From Undibacterium sp. YM2 (GTDB lineage Bacteria > Pseudomonadota > Gammaproteobacteria > Burkholderiales > Burkholderiaceae_D), in contig NZ_AP018441.1 of NCBI RefSeq assembly GCF_009937975.1, positions 5,146,001-5,210,000 on the forward strand: a stretch of 64,000 nucleotides of DNA. The letters run 5' to 3'. Below the pieces are notes generated by a model. That model was not told where the DNA came from, did not search any database, and was given only the letters and a program-made list of their open reading frames with translations. Every line of letters begins with the position of its first letter. The stretch's first letter is position 1. This document shows positions 1-9,497 of this stretch, piece by piece. The position numbers were made by a program, and so were the translations under genes.

Positions 1-553
1 AGACCTCGGCTTCGCTAGCACGCTGTAAGCCTATCAGCGCGGCACAGCGCATCAACACAAGCTCGTCAGGTTCTCCATCAGGTTCGCCCAGTTTTTCCCA
101 GATGGAGGAATACTGGTCCAGATAGCCCAATGCCTCTGTATATCCACGCGTGCTCAAAGCAAGATTCGCTAAATTGATGTTGATCATGATGCCAACAATG
201 CTGGCACTCATATCGGCATCTCTTCCTGTAAATTTTCTTTTTTTGCTTAAATCCAGTGCAAGTCGGTTAATTTCTTTTGCATCGGAAAAATCTCTCGCCC
301 AATACGCCAGTTTTGCCATCATGATATAAGATAATAACTGATCACCAAATTCACGCTCGTTCTGAGGCGGTTTTGCTTTTTCCAGATAATCAGCGAGGCG
401 CTTCCAGCATTTGGATACAGGTACTGGTTCACAAACTGGTGAATCATCGAATTGTGTTTTCTGATTATTCTTTGTATTGTCTGCTGCCTGAGCCTGACTA
501 GAGATGCCAAAGGCCAGTAAAACTATCAGCGAATATAAAGTCCGTTTTTTCAT
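1..553 (-). CDS. Exported protein of unknown function, C-terminus beyond window edge
   Basis: The reading frame is open from an ATG at 553 to the left edge (184 codons visible) with no stop, so the gene is incomplete. Residues 1-23 are a typical signal peptide: basic MKKR start, hydrophobic core, then an AQA-type cleavage site. The mature part has few cysteines and an alpha-helical look; the stretch near residues 110-165 (alternating Ala/Leu with Gly-Tyr and a YLDQY segment) resembles TPR-like helical hairpins, but this is only an impression. It is transcribed divergently from the ZIP transporter 68 bases away. No family is recognised; I infer a periplasmic or secreted protein. Confidence 0.7.
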   Translation of the reverse strand, partial: MKKRTLYSLIVLLAFGISSQAQAADNTKNNQKTQFDDSPVCEPVPVSKCWKRLADYLEKAKPPQNEREFGDQLLSYIMMAKLAYWARDFSDAKEINRLALDLSKKRKFTGRDADMSASIVGIMININLANLALSTRGYTEALGYLDQYSSIWEKLGEPDGEPDELVLMRCAALIGLQRASEAEV

Positions 554-621
554 TTGTCTGTGGCTCAGTTGCAGGTGATGAAAGGGCAAAATTACTTCGC
601 CAGCATTGTAGCAAAAATACA

Positions 622-1566
622 ATGTCCATTATCACGGCACAAAAGCATTTCACGAGTACACATGCAGCCATTGCCGAAGAATTCATGAGAATGCGCATGG
701 CGCGTACATCACTACAAATGAAGACGGCATTTGCAGAAAACCCCGCAATATGCTTTAATTTGCAACCTGGTTGCAAATTCCCGAGGCTTAAAATTCACTC
801 CACGCTGTTATCCATCCTGTTTGCTACCACGATTGCTGGTGTCTTAAGCATCACTGCGGCTGCCATTTTTTCGTTTTCTCTGCTCTCCAAAGTCGTAGAG
901 CGCATGGTCAGCCTGTCGGTGGGCATCATGTTGTCGACTTCTTTGCTGCATGCCCTGCCTGAGGCTTTTGAGTCTGGGGCGGACACACGTACGCTGTTTG
1001 CTTGTTTGCTGGGCGGCTTGCTGGCTTTCTTCTTGCTGGAAAAATTCGCCATCCTGCGCCATTCACATCATCATGAGGGTGACGGTCATCACCATGAGCA
1101 TGGCCATGATGCGCATGAGGCTGGCAAGGCTGGCTGGATGATACTGGTGGGTGATGGCCTGCATAATTTCACTGATGGTATTCTGATCGCTGCTGCTTTT
1201 CTGGCCAACCCAAAACTTGGCCTGGTGACCGGCCTGGCGATTATCGCGCATGAAATCCCGCAAGAGATAGGTGATTTTATCGTTTTGCTGAACGCTGGCT
1301 TCAGCCGCATGCGTGCATATATGTATAACCTGATCTGCAGCATGATGGGTGTGGTTGGCGGCGTACTTGGCTATTACACGCTGGAAAGCGCGAGCGGCAT
1401 GATCCCGTATGTGCTGGTGTTTGCGTCTTCCGGCTTTATCTATATTGCTGTCAGTGATCTGATGCCGCAGATGCAGAGGCGGGCGACGATTAAAGAAACG
1501 ATACCGCAGATTATCCTGATATCACTGGGGGTGGTGTTGGTGTTGTTTGTGACTAGTCACAGGTAG
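622..1566 (+). CDS. ZIP family divalent metal transporter
   Basis: A ZIP-family permease, which typically imports zinc or related metals across the inner membrane. Seen: about seven to eight hydrophobic segments, a histidine-rich cytoplasmic loop (many His between about residues 146 and 166), the HNFTDG motif of membrane segment IV and the HEIPQEIGD motif of segment V, which form the metal site in this family. The first ATG (622) gives 314 residues, but the first 57 are polar, unlike the family, whose members begin close to the first membrane segment (here about residue 60). A promoter-like sequence and a perfect palindrome lie inside that 5' stretch (730-779), so translation probably begins downstream of 779, perhaps at a non-ATG codon near 793 after a GAGG. 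Family call is firm; start is not. Confidence 0.85.
   Translation: MSIITAQKHFTSTHAAIAEEFMRMRMARTSLQMKTAFAENPAICFNLQPGCKFPRLKIHSTLLSILFATTIAGVLSITAAAIFSFSLLSKVVERMVSLSVGIMLSTSLLHALPEAFESGADTRTLFACLLGGLLAFFLLEKFAILRHSHHHEGDGHHHEHGHDAHEAGKAGWMILVGDGLHNFTDGILIAAAFLANPKLGLVTGLAIIAHEIPQEIGDFIVLLNAGFSRMRAYMYNLICSMMGVVGGVLGYYTLESASGMIPYVLVFASSGFIYIAVSDLMPQMQRRATIKETIPQIILISLGVVLVLFVTSHR
730..779 (+). promoter_or_regulatory. Candidate promoter and operator palindrome for the ZIP transporter
   Basis: A perfect inverted repeat with 11-base arms, AATTTGCAACC and GGTTGCAAATT around a single T, occupies 757-779. Just upstream are TTTGCA (730-735) and TTTAAT (754-759) spaced by 18 bases, a plausible -35/-10 pair, so the palindrome overlaps the -10 and start region as a repressor site would. 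The regulator is unknown; the sequence does not match the GTTATNNNATAAC type of Zur site. The site falls inside the longest reading frame of the ZIP gene and argues for a shorter protein. Confidence 0.5.
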
Positions 1567-1586
1567 TCATTGAATTTTGCGCGTCT

Positions 1587-1704
1587 CGTAGGTTGGTTCG
1601 GGCCTCGCTAGGCTACGCCTCATCAGCCCAACATTGGGCCTCCATCAACGTATACGTCATTTAAACGCCGAGTGTTGGGCTGGTGAAGCGTAGCCCAACC
1701 TACG
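1587..1704. repeat. Palindromic intergenic repeat, family A, copy 1
   Basis: A 118-base element between the convergent ZIP and sulfurtransferase genes. It opens with CGTAGGTTGG and ends with CCAACCTACG; internal AGCCCAACA and TGTTGGGCT also pair. The central block CGTATACGTCATTTAAACG is shared exactly with a second copy at 37375-37477. No coding sequence inside. It fits a short non-autonomous (MITE- or REP-like) element; position between convergent genes is typical of such elements. Confidence 0.75.
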
Positions 1705-1727
1705 CATATCATCGGCTCAAACTCTAC

Positions 1728-2576
1728 TCAACGCTCCACTGGCCTGGACGCATCCGCACACCATTCACTCCATGACCCCGGATACAGGGCTGCACCATGC
1801 AGGCCAGCGACTTCCAGTGCCAGCAGGTTGTGGCAGGCGGTAACACCAGAGCCGCATTGCATGATGGCCCTGCTGGCATCGCCAACAATAGGGCCCCATT
1901 CCTGCTGTAACTGCTCTGCCGGTTTGAAGCGGCCATCAGCTTGCAGATTGTCTTTAAAGAAGCGGTTTTTGGCACCGGGAATGTGGCCACCTACCGGGTC
2001 TATGGTTTCATTCTCGCCACGGAAGCGGTCAGCAGCGCGGGCATCGACCAGGGTTCTGGCAGCGCTGCTGATATTGCCCAATACGTCAATGACACCAACG
2101 GTCAGCGCCAGTGCATGCTTGTCTGTGATACTACCGCTGCGTGCAGGTGGCACTTCTGTCGTGACTGGCTGGCCTGCTGCAGTCCAGGCTGGCAAGCCAC
2201 CATCCAGCACTGCAGCCGCCCTGTGCCCTACCCAGCGCAACATCCACCACAGGCGCGCTGCAAACATGCCACCATGCGCGTCATAGACGATGACCTGACT
2301 GTCATCATTGATGCCCATCGCCTGCAAAGTAGCGATGAAATCCGCTTTCTCAGGCAGGGGATGGCGGCCACGGAAAACACCATCAGCATCGACCTTGGCA
2401 GCCGACAGGCGCTGATCCAGATGCACGAACTGCGCGCCAGGGATGTGGCCCTGGTCATAGGCGGCCTGGCCGGCATTGGTATCCATCAAATCATGACGGC
2501 AATCAAGTACGACCCAGTTGCTATCTGTGAGATGAGAAGCCAGCTCTGTTGCATTGATCAATGTGGTGTACATCAT
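1728..2576 (-). CDS. sseA: 3-mercaptopyruvate sulfurtransferase
   Basis: Transfers sulfur from 3-mercaptopyruvate to thiol acceptors such as cyanide or thioredoxin; cytoplasmic. Two rhodanese domains are visible (about residues 1-140 and 155-282), with DCRHDL early in the first and the active-site loop CGSGVTA at residues 241-247 in the second. CGSG[VT] separates mercaptopyruvate enzymes from thiosulfate rhodaneses (CRKG-type loops), so the call is specific. Length 282 is normal. An AAGGAG precedes the start, where two ATGs lie in tandem. It is the last gene of a leftward run, 24 bases after the DMT transporter. A family A repeat lies just past its stop. Confidence 0.9.
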   Translation of the reverse strand: MMYTTLINATELASHLTDSNWVVLDCRHDLMDTNAGQAAYDQGHIPGAQFVHLDQRLSAAKVDADGVFRGRHPLPEKADFIATLQAMGINDDSQVIVYDAHGGMFAARLWWMLRWVGHRAAAVLDGGLPAWTAAGQPVTTEVPPARSGSITDKHALALTVGVIDVLGNISSAARTLVDARAADRFRGENETIDPVGGHIPGAKNRFFKDNLQADGRFKPAEQLQQEWGPIVGDASRAIMQCGSGVTACHNLLALEVAGLHGAALYPGSWSEWCADASRPVER

Positions 2577-2600
2577 GTCTCCTTAAAAATAAGAGGGCGA

Positions 2601-3521
2601 TTATTCCGAACTGATGGCATCGCCAGGTATGGGCTTACGGTTGGTTTTGGCATTATAGAATGTCGCCAGCAGGCCGCTGCATAAAATCACTGCAATCCCG
2701 AGCCAGCTCAACCAGGCCAGGCTTTCTTTCCAGATCAGCACATCCCATACGCTGGAAAAGACGATGCCCACATATTGCAGGTTGGCTGTGACCAGGGTAT
2801 TACCAAGTCTATAGGCGCGTGTCATGGCCATTTGTGCACTCGCTGCCGTCACACCTATCGCGAGCAGGAGCATGATGCCCTTGCTGTCAAGGTGGTGCCA
2901 GGTGACATCGCCCACTGTGGCGTGGAAGGACTTGCCTATCAACGTGCCCAGCAGACCAGCCACGGCACAGGTCATGGAAAAATAAAATACCACGCGGTAT
3001 TCTGGCTCGCCCAGCAAGCCCATCTGTCTCACCTGCATATACGCCCAGGCTGCCAGCATGCCGGATAGCAGGGCGATCATGCCACCAATGACCTGGTCAG
3101 CATGTATGCTGGGTCGCAATAACAAAACCACGCCGATAAAGCCCATGAGGATGGCGGCTACCGGTTGCCAGGTCAGGCCACGCTGCTTGCCCCACCAGGC
3201 GCTGACGAGCAGGATGGCGGCAATCCAGATCGGCGACATGTAATTCAGTGTCACGGCCATTGCCAGCGGCAACTTGCCCAATGCATAGAACCATAACCAT
3301 AGCGAGACCACCCCCACGCCACCACGCACCAGGTGGTGATAGGGCATACGGGTTTTTAAAGTGCCACCTTTGAACCTGATCAATGCGGCGATCATCAGCA
3401 TGCCTATCGCACCACGGTAGGCGACGATTTCTGAAGTTGAATAATCGGCTGATGCCAGCTTGACGCAAACACCCATGATGGAAAACAGAAAGCTGGCAAC
3501 CAGCATCCATAAAGACTGCAT
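2601..3521 (-). CDS. DMT superfamily (EamA) transporter
   Basis: A 306-residue inner membrane protein with about ten hydrophobic helices arranged as two EamA repeats of five; the first begins right at residue 1 and the second near residue 150. Short basic loops (TNRK at the end) agree with a cytoplasmic C-terminus. Members of this family usually export amino acids, metabolites or drugs. It sits 59 bases past the Rieske oxygenase and 24 bases before sseA in the same orientation, so it may export a product of that cluster; this is inference. The substrate cannot be told from sequence. Confidence 0.85.
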   Translation of the reverse strand: MQSLWMLVASFLFSIMGVCVKLASADYSTSEIVAYRGAIGMLMIAALIRFKGGTLKTRMPYHHLVRGGVGVVSLWLWFYALGKLPLAMAVTLNYMSPIWIAAILLVSAWWGKQRGLTWQPVAAILMGFIGVVLLLRPSIHADQVIGGMIALLSGMLAAWAYMQVRQMGLLGEPEYRVVFYFSMTCAVAGLLGTLIGKSFHATVGDVTWHHLDSKGIMLLLAIGVTAASAQMAMTRAYRLGNTLVTANLQYVGIVFSSVWDVLIWKESLAWLSWLGIAVILCSGLLATFYNAKTNRKPIPGDAISSE

Positions 3522-3580
3522 AAAAACACGACTCCAAAAGATAAGGGAGGCCCACGCCTCCCTTATTTACATTGCTTGCA

Positions 3581-4681
3581 CTATACCGCGATTTTTCTTC
3601 GGTACCATTCATGGAAATGCTGCATGCCATCTTCCATGGGCGATTGATAGGGGCCGACCTCATTGACGCCACGGTCAAACAAAATCTTGCGCCCGGCATC
3701 CATGCGCTGGCCTATCTCATCATCCTCGACGCAGGTTTCCATATAGGCTGCACGTTCCGCTGCGATGAAATCACGTTCAAACAGCACGATCTCTTCAGGA
3801 TAATAAAACTCAACCACATTACGAGTCTTGCCAGTCGCCGTAGGCCACAGGGTCGAGACCACTAGCACATGCGGATACCATTCAACCATGATGTTCGGGT
3901 ACAGGGTCAGCCAGATCGCGCCGTACTTGGGTGTTTCACCATTACGGAACTTCAGCACCTGTTCTTGCCAGCGCTGGTAAGTCGGCGAGCCAGACTTTTG
4001 CAAGCCCTTGTGCACGCCTACGGTTTGCACGCTGTAGTCTTCGCCGAATTCCCATTTGAGGTCATCGCAAGAGACAAAACTGCCAAGGCCAGGATGGAAA
4101 GGCTCAACGTGATAATCTTCCAGATAGACTTCAATAAAAGTCTTCCAGTTGTAATCACATTCATGCACTTCGACATGGTCCAGCATATAGTCAGTGAAAT
4201 CCAGGTCCTGGGTGACGCTGAGCTTGGACATGCGTTCCATGACGTTGTAGCCGTTTTGCTCGAACAGCAGGCCATTCCAGTTTTGCAGCGGCGTGCGCTG
4301 CAAATTCAGACAGGGTGTATCGGCAAAATGCGGCGCACCGATGAGCTCACCCTTGAGGTCATACGTCCAGCGATGCAGCGGGCAGACAATATTATTGGTA
4401 TTGCCGCGCCCATTGAACATCAATGCCTGGCGGTGACGGCAGACATTCGACATCAGTTCTATGCCCTGTGCACTGCGCACCAGCATGCGGCCTTCGTTTT
4501 CGGCAGCAAGCGTGGCAAAGTCGCCGACATTGGGCACCATGAGTTCATGGCCGACATAACGCGGACCAGAATGGAATAAATCTTTGATTTCGCGCTGTAA
4601 CAGCGTTTCATCAAAATACACGTAAACCGGAAGTTGCGCGTCAGAACGCGCGAGTGTAGACAAAGAAGCCAGATCGGACAT
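3581..4681 (-). CDS. Aromatic ring-hydroxylating (Rieske) oxygenase alpha subunit
   Basis: A Rieske non-heme iron oxygenase: it passes electrons from a [2Fe-2S] centre to mononuclear iron to oxidise an organic substrate, with a separate reductase. From the ATG at 4681 (366 residues) the Rieske ligands are C81-x-H83 and C100-x2-H103, and the mononuclear iron site D-x2-H-x4-H gives H191 and H196 in the EDYHVEPFH segment. A longer frame begins at 4732, but the extra 17 residues start with a hydrophobic run not seen in the family, and a purine-rich GGTGGGG precedes 4681. No beta subunit or ferredoxin reductase lies nearby, so it is probably an alpha-only enzyme borrowing a reductase. Substrate unknown; choline/carnitine-type, sterol-type and aromatic members all share these motifs. 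Confidence 0.88.
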   Translation of the reverse strand: MSDLASLSTLARSDAQLPVYVYFDETLLQREIKDLFHSGPRYVGHELMVPNVGDFATLAAENEGRMLVRSAQGIELMSNVCRHRQALMFNGRGNTNNIVCPLHRWTYDLKGELIGAPHFADTPCLNLQRTPLQNWNGLLFEQNGYNVMERMSKLSVTQDLDFTDYMLDHVEVHECDYNWKTFIEVYLEDYHVEPFHPGLGSFVSCDDLKWEFGEDYSVQTVGVHKGLQKSGSPTYQRWQEQVLKFRNGETPKYGAIWLTLYPNIMVEWYPHVLVVSTLWPTATGKTRNVVEFYYPEEIVLFERDFIAAERAAYMETCVEDDEIGQRMDAGRKILFDRGVNEVGPYQSPMEDGMQHFHEWYRRKIAV

Positions 4682-4817
4682 CCCCACCCCCCAAATTAAT
4701 TTGCACCAACCTAAGAGAGAAAGAATCCACAAAAACCTGTTCCGTAAGGATGTTCAATCCCGACGAAAATTCAAACGATCAAACGACTTGAAGAGGAAAT
4801 TTTGGACAGAACCGGGG

Positions 4818-4849
4818 ATTATACCCGAACTTGAAAAAAATGGTCTGAA
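4818..4849 (-). promoter_or_regulatory. Possible promoter for the Rieske oxygenase gene
   Basis: In the 193-base gap before the Rieske gene the minus strand carries a consensus TATAAT (4818-4823). The region upstream is AT-rich, with TTCAGA (4844-4849) the nearest -35-like hexamer but at a long 20-base spacing. A start here would leave a leader of about 130 bases. The gap suggests the Rieske gene can be expressed apart from the three genes upstream. Confidence 0.3.
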
Positions 4850-4874
4850 ATGATAATCAAATGATATAAAAAGT

Positions 4875-5321
4875 TCAGCCTGCCTCTAAAACTGTCTGCA
4901 GTTGCCGCAATGACAAAGCTGATTCTTCGGCGATGCGGCGGCGCAAAATCAGGAAGTTGAGAATGTTCAGCAAGGTGTTCGGCAAATCGTAATGCAGATG
5001 CCTTTCAAACAAGGTTCCTGCTGGTGTCGCTGAAAATTGATAACTGACTGTCAGGCTGGCGCCATTATCAACTGTTGCCTGCCCGGTCCAGCGGTACTGT
5101 TCCAGATATTCAATTACTGTCCAGACCAGATGCCCGGTGCGGCCACCGGCACGTACATCTTCTTCAAAGCGGGTGCCGCTGGTAGCGATGCCGGCATGAT
5201 CCATATACAGCTTCAGGGATGAGGGATGCCAGTCCGGCCAGTGCGTGGGGGTGCAGGCGTAGTCAAACACTTGCCGGATCGGGCGCTGTATTTCTATGGC
5301 ATTGTAGATATGTGTAGTCAT
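4875..5321 (-). CDS. SRPBCC (START/polyketide cyclase-like) protein
   Basis: A 148-residue protein of the SRPBCC fold, a hydrophobic-cavity domain that binds lipids, polyketides or aromatic ligands. Seen: an N-terminal beta-strand/helix pattern (ATG, then IYNAIEIQRPIRQVFDY), the WPDWHPSS segment typical of the first helices, repeated beta-strands in the middle, and a long amphipathic C-terminal helix rich in Leu and Arg. It begins 9 bases after the GntR stop, so the two are surely cotranscribed. In this setting it may bind or process the substrate of the neighbouring oxygenases; that is inference. Confidence 0.75.
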   Translation of the reverse strand: MTTHIYNAIEIQRPIRQVFDYACTPTHWPDWHPSSLKLYMDHAGIATSGTRFEEDVRAGGRTGHLVWTVIEYLEQYRWTGQATVDNGASLTVSYQFSATPAGTLFERHLHYDLPNTLLNILNFLILRRRIAEESALSLRQLQTVLEAG

Positions 5322-5330
5322 GGCATGCTT

Positions 5331-6011
5331 TCAGCTGCGGTCCAGCGCAGCGCGGGTATAGGCTTCGACATGGTCGAGCAGCTTTTCTGTTGCGGCGACA
5401 GCGGCATTTGCATCGCCACTGGCGATGGCATCGGCCAAATCAGCATGGGTCATGGCGGTGACATGCAGGATGTTTTCAAACTGTGCCTGTATCTTCCAGA
5501 AACGGCGTGTCAGGGCATGCATGCGTTGCAAGGCCGAGACCAGAAATTCGTTGCCTGCCACGGCGAACACAAGCTGGTTAAAAGCCGCATCAGTTTCGCC
5601 AAGCAACAATTCATCTGCCTTGCTGGCTGCCTGGCGAAAGCCTTCTGACAGACTACGGAACTGCGCGCGCTCACCCTTGCTCGCCTTGCGGGTAGTAATG
5701 CGTATCAGACTGCTCTCCATCGCACGGCGCGCTTCTATCAAACGCATCTGGCATTGCAGATCGACTTCACTGACTATCATGCCGCGTCTGGGCAAGACCT
5801 TGACCAGCCATTCCTGCGCCAGTCTTTGCAAGGCTTCACGCACGGGTGTACGGCCAAGATCAAGATATTCACAGAGTTCACTTTCAGTAATTGCCTGGCC
5901 GGGTTTGAGGTCCAGTGAAACGATGCGCAATTCCAGCAGGCGATAAGCACGCGCGGCTTGCGACTCGTTTTTAATGACAGGGAAAAGCTTGCTGAATTCT
6001 GATTTATCCAT
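5331..6011 (-). CDS. GntR family regulator, FadR subfamily (FCD domain)
   Basis: A 226-residue transcription factor. Residues about 20-85 form the winged helix of the GntR family (LKPGQAITESELCEYLDLGRT followed by PVREALQRL, the signature recognition helix), and residues about 95-220 are all-helical with the acid/His-rich pattern of an FCD effector domain, which often binds a metal and an organic acid. It lies inside the leftward cluster, 40 bases after the hydroxylase and 9 before the SRPBCC gene. Such regulators commonly control their own operon; the palindrome at 6900-6933 is the natural candidate site. Confidence 0.9.
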   Translation of the reverse strand: MDKSEFSKLFPVIKNESQAARAYRLLELRIVSLDLKPGQAITESELCEYLDLGRTPVREALQRLAQEWLVKVLPRRGMIVSEVDLQCQMRLIEARRAMESSLIRITTRKASKGERAQFRSLSEGFRQAASKADELLLGETDAAFNQLVFAVAGNEFLVSALQRMHALTRRFWKIQAQFENILHVTAMTHADLADAIASGDANAAVAATEKLLDHVEAYTRAALDRS

Positions 6012-6051
6012 GGTCTGTTGATGAGGTAAATAGCCGTTGTTTCATAAGTTT

Positions 6052-6861
6052 TTATTTAGCATCAGGGGACAGCACCACCACGCTCACTGGCTGCAGCGGC
6101 GCTTGCAAATGTGGCACCGGGGGCTGCATGCCCAGCTCCTGATAACGTCTGGCTACTTCCGGCTTCAGGTGTTGAGAGGCATAGCCATTGAAGATGGTGC
6201 CCAGCAGACTGCGCTGCAAATCGGAGGTGCCCAGCAGCCAGTCGGCAAACGGAAATGTCAGGTTCATATTGTAGTCGGTCATCAGTGCCTGGGTGTGGTG
6301 CACCATGTGATTCCTGCGCATGGTATTCACCAGTGGCAGATGCCTGACCACGCTGTTTTCATCGACATGACAAAGGAAATGCATGGCTTCATACAAAAGA
6401 TAAAAAGCGATTGCAGTGGCAAATACGATGTAGCCAAGATTAGGTCCCGCGACCAGCGCACAGACCAGGCCCAGCAAAATGCTTTGGATAGCAATCAGCA
6501 CAAAAGCATAGGCCGGGAAAAATACGATGCGGTATTCACGCGTGCTGGCTACCCGCATCTCTTCGTGGGTGAAGTAATGATGATGCTCTTTGGTGTGGCG
6601 ATGCCAGATCAATTGTGACAAGCGGTTCTTGCCACGTTTGTGCAAGCGGTTCTTGTGCACATACCACTCGTTCAGATTGGCAAACAGCAAGGTCGCGGGC
6701 ACGCCCAGCCAGGCCCAACTGGCTGCCTGCACCTGATTGAACGCTGCCACGATGAGGGCAATACCCAGGCCAAATACAAACAGGCCGTGCAGGACGCCAT
6801 TGTAATAAGGGCTGGTCGCAGCCTGATACTGACTGCGGAACAGACGCTGCTTTTCATCCAT
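6052..6861 (-). CDS. Membrane fatty acid hydroxylase / sterol desaturase family protein
   Basis: A 269-residue integral membrane di-iron enzyme. It carries the histidine boxes of the family: HRHTKEHHH (about residues 92-100), HFLCH (about 161-165) and HMVHH (about 185-189), spread among four or so hydrophobic helices, so the metal site is complete. Family members hydroxylate or desaturate fatty acids, sterols, carotenoids or alkyl chains. It is the first gene of the leftward cluster, with GGAGA before the ATG, and the only one directly behind the palindrome at 6900-6933. Pairing of a membrane di-iron enzyme with a soluble Rieske oxygenase suggests two oxidations of one lipophilic substrate; that is inference. 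Confidence 0.85.
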   Translation of the reverse strand: MDEKQRLFRSQYQAATSPYYNGVLHGLFVFGLGIALIVAAFNQVQAASWAWLGVPATLLFANLNEWYVHKNRLHKRGKNRLSQLIWHRHTKEHHHYFTHEEMRVASTREYRIVFFPAYAFVLIAIQSILLGLVCALVAGPNLGYIVFATAIAFYLLYEAMHFLCHVDENSVVRHLPLVNTMRRNHMVHHTQALMTDYNMNLTFPFADWLLGTSDLQRSLLGTIFNGYASQHLKPEVARRYQELGMQPPVPHLQAPLQPVSVVVLSPDAK

Positions 6862-6899
6862 GTTGTTATCTCCGGATAGTTTTATTTATTTTGAAGTCC

Positions 6900-6933
6900 A
6901 ACTGATATATCACATGTTCATCATATACCAGTT
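6900..6933. promoter_or_regulatory. Inverted repeat upstream of the hydroxylase-GntR operon
   Basis: AACTGATATAT (6900-6910) is mirrored by ATATACCAGTT (6923-6933) with one mismatch and a 12-base spacer. A smaller perfect palindrome, TGATATATCA, sits inside at 6903-6912. The repeat begins 39 bases ahead of the hydroxylase ATG, where an operator is expected, and the operon encodes a GntR/FCD regulator. Assignment to that regulator is inference. Confidence 0.5.
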
Positions 6934-8421
<1,488 letters not shown>

Positions 8422-8489
8422 ATTTGTAATACAGCCTCTGAATGTAGTCCCCGCAACAAGATGCAAATTTGAACAAGGAGCGGTAGTCT

Positions 8490-9446
8490 ATGAGAACAGC
8501 CAATCTGGCATTTGCTGGCGCGACGGCCCTGGTCGTCGCGGTTTTTTTCGTTTTTACTTCCCTCAAGTCAGAGAGCAATAACGAGCCTATCAAACAACGC
8601 AAGAGCGATCAAAGCTTTGACTTTGTACGCTCATTTGAAGGCACTACCCGCGATGGCAATATCAGCCAGAGTGACATGAGCCAATTACAGGTCAGCGCAG
8701 AATTGCGATTGCTGTTTGATTACTACCTGGCAGCGACAGGTGAAAAAAAACTGCCCGAGATACGCACCGAAATTGAAAAAGTACTGGATCAAAAACTCAG
8801 TGGCAATGCCGCCCTGCAAGCCAAGAACCTGCTGGCCCGCTACATCCAGTATAAAGAAGCCCTGGTCAGCGTAGAGGCCAATGCACAAAACATCAGCGCG
8901 GGTAAAACCGGCATGGCCTCAGCAGCCCGCCAGCGCTGGTCTGCCATGCAGCAAACCCGTCAGCGCTTTTTCAGCGAAAAAGAAAACCAGGCCATGTTTG
9001 GCTTTGACGACGCCTATGATATCGATGCCCTGAACCGCCTTGATGTCGCTGAAAACGCCAGCCTCACCGCTGAGCAAAAGCAGGCACAACTAAAGGCCCT
9101 TGACGACGCCCTGCCCGCTGCCTTGCGCGAAGAAAAAAATGCCCCCTACCAGGTCATACGCCTTGAAGAACAAGCCGCCAATCTGCGCGCGACCGGTGCC
9201 AGTGAGGATGACATCTATAAAATGCGCGCCGCCGCCACTTCACCAGAAGCCGCCAGCAGACTCGCCGAAGTCGATAGAGAAGAAAGCATCTGGAAAGCCC
9301 GCATACAACAATACCTGGAGCAAAAGAATAAACTGAATACCGAAATGGCCTTCCACAGCGCAACCGAAAAACAGACAGCACTTGATCAGGTACGCAAGCA
9401 GTATTTCAATGCGGATGAACAGCGCAGGTTGCCTGCGTATGAGTGA
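8490..9446 (+). CDS. lifO: Lipase-specific foldase (lipase chaperone)
   Basis: A 318-residue membrane-anchored steric chaperone that folds the neighbouring lipase in the periplasm. Residues about 5-24 form one N-terminal membrane anchor followed by a Ser/Asn/Lys-rich linker. The family signature RxxFDY(F/C)L(S/T)A appears as R73-LLFDYYLAA. The remainder is strongly helical and charged, as in the extended horseshoe of known foldases. An AAGGAG precedes the start. Its place directly after the lipase is the standard arrangement. Symbol lifO is the usual name in Burkholderiales; lipB or limA are synonyms. Confidence 0.93.
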   Translation: MRTANLAFAGATALVVAVFFVFTSLKSESNNEPIKQRKSDQSFDFVRSFEGTTRDGNISQSDMSQLQVSAELRLLFDYYLAATGEKKLPEIRTEIEKVLDQKLSGNAALQAKNLLARYIQYKEALVSVEANAQNISAGKTGMASAARQRWSAMQQTRQRFFSEKENQAMFGFDDAYDIDALNRLDVAENASLTAEQKQAQLKALDDALPAALREEKNAPYQVIRLEEQAANLRATGASEDDIYKMRAAATSPEAASRLAEVDREESIWKARIQQYLEQKNKLNTEMAFHSATEKQTALDQVRKQYFNADEQRRLPAYE

Positions 9447-9466
9447 CGCTGAATCAGAGAGAAACA

Positions 9467-9497
9467 AGCATCTCCCTCAAGCATTGAGCGAGATGCT
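9467..9497 (+). terminator. Hairpin after the lipase operon
   Basis: AGCATCTC pairs with GAGATGCT and, inside it, CTCAA pairs with TTGAG around a GCA loop, giving a 13-pair stem with one mismatch. There is no T run after it, so it may be a weak terminator or a 3' stabilising structure. Confidence 0.45.

Noticed and set aside
1941..2684. A 247-codon plus-strand frame opposite sseA
   Set aside because: The minus-strand sulfurtransferase has its catalytic loop and full length; the opposite frame has no recognisable domain.
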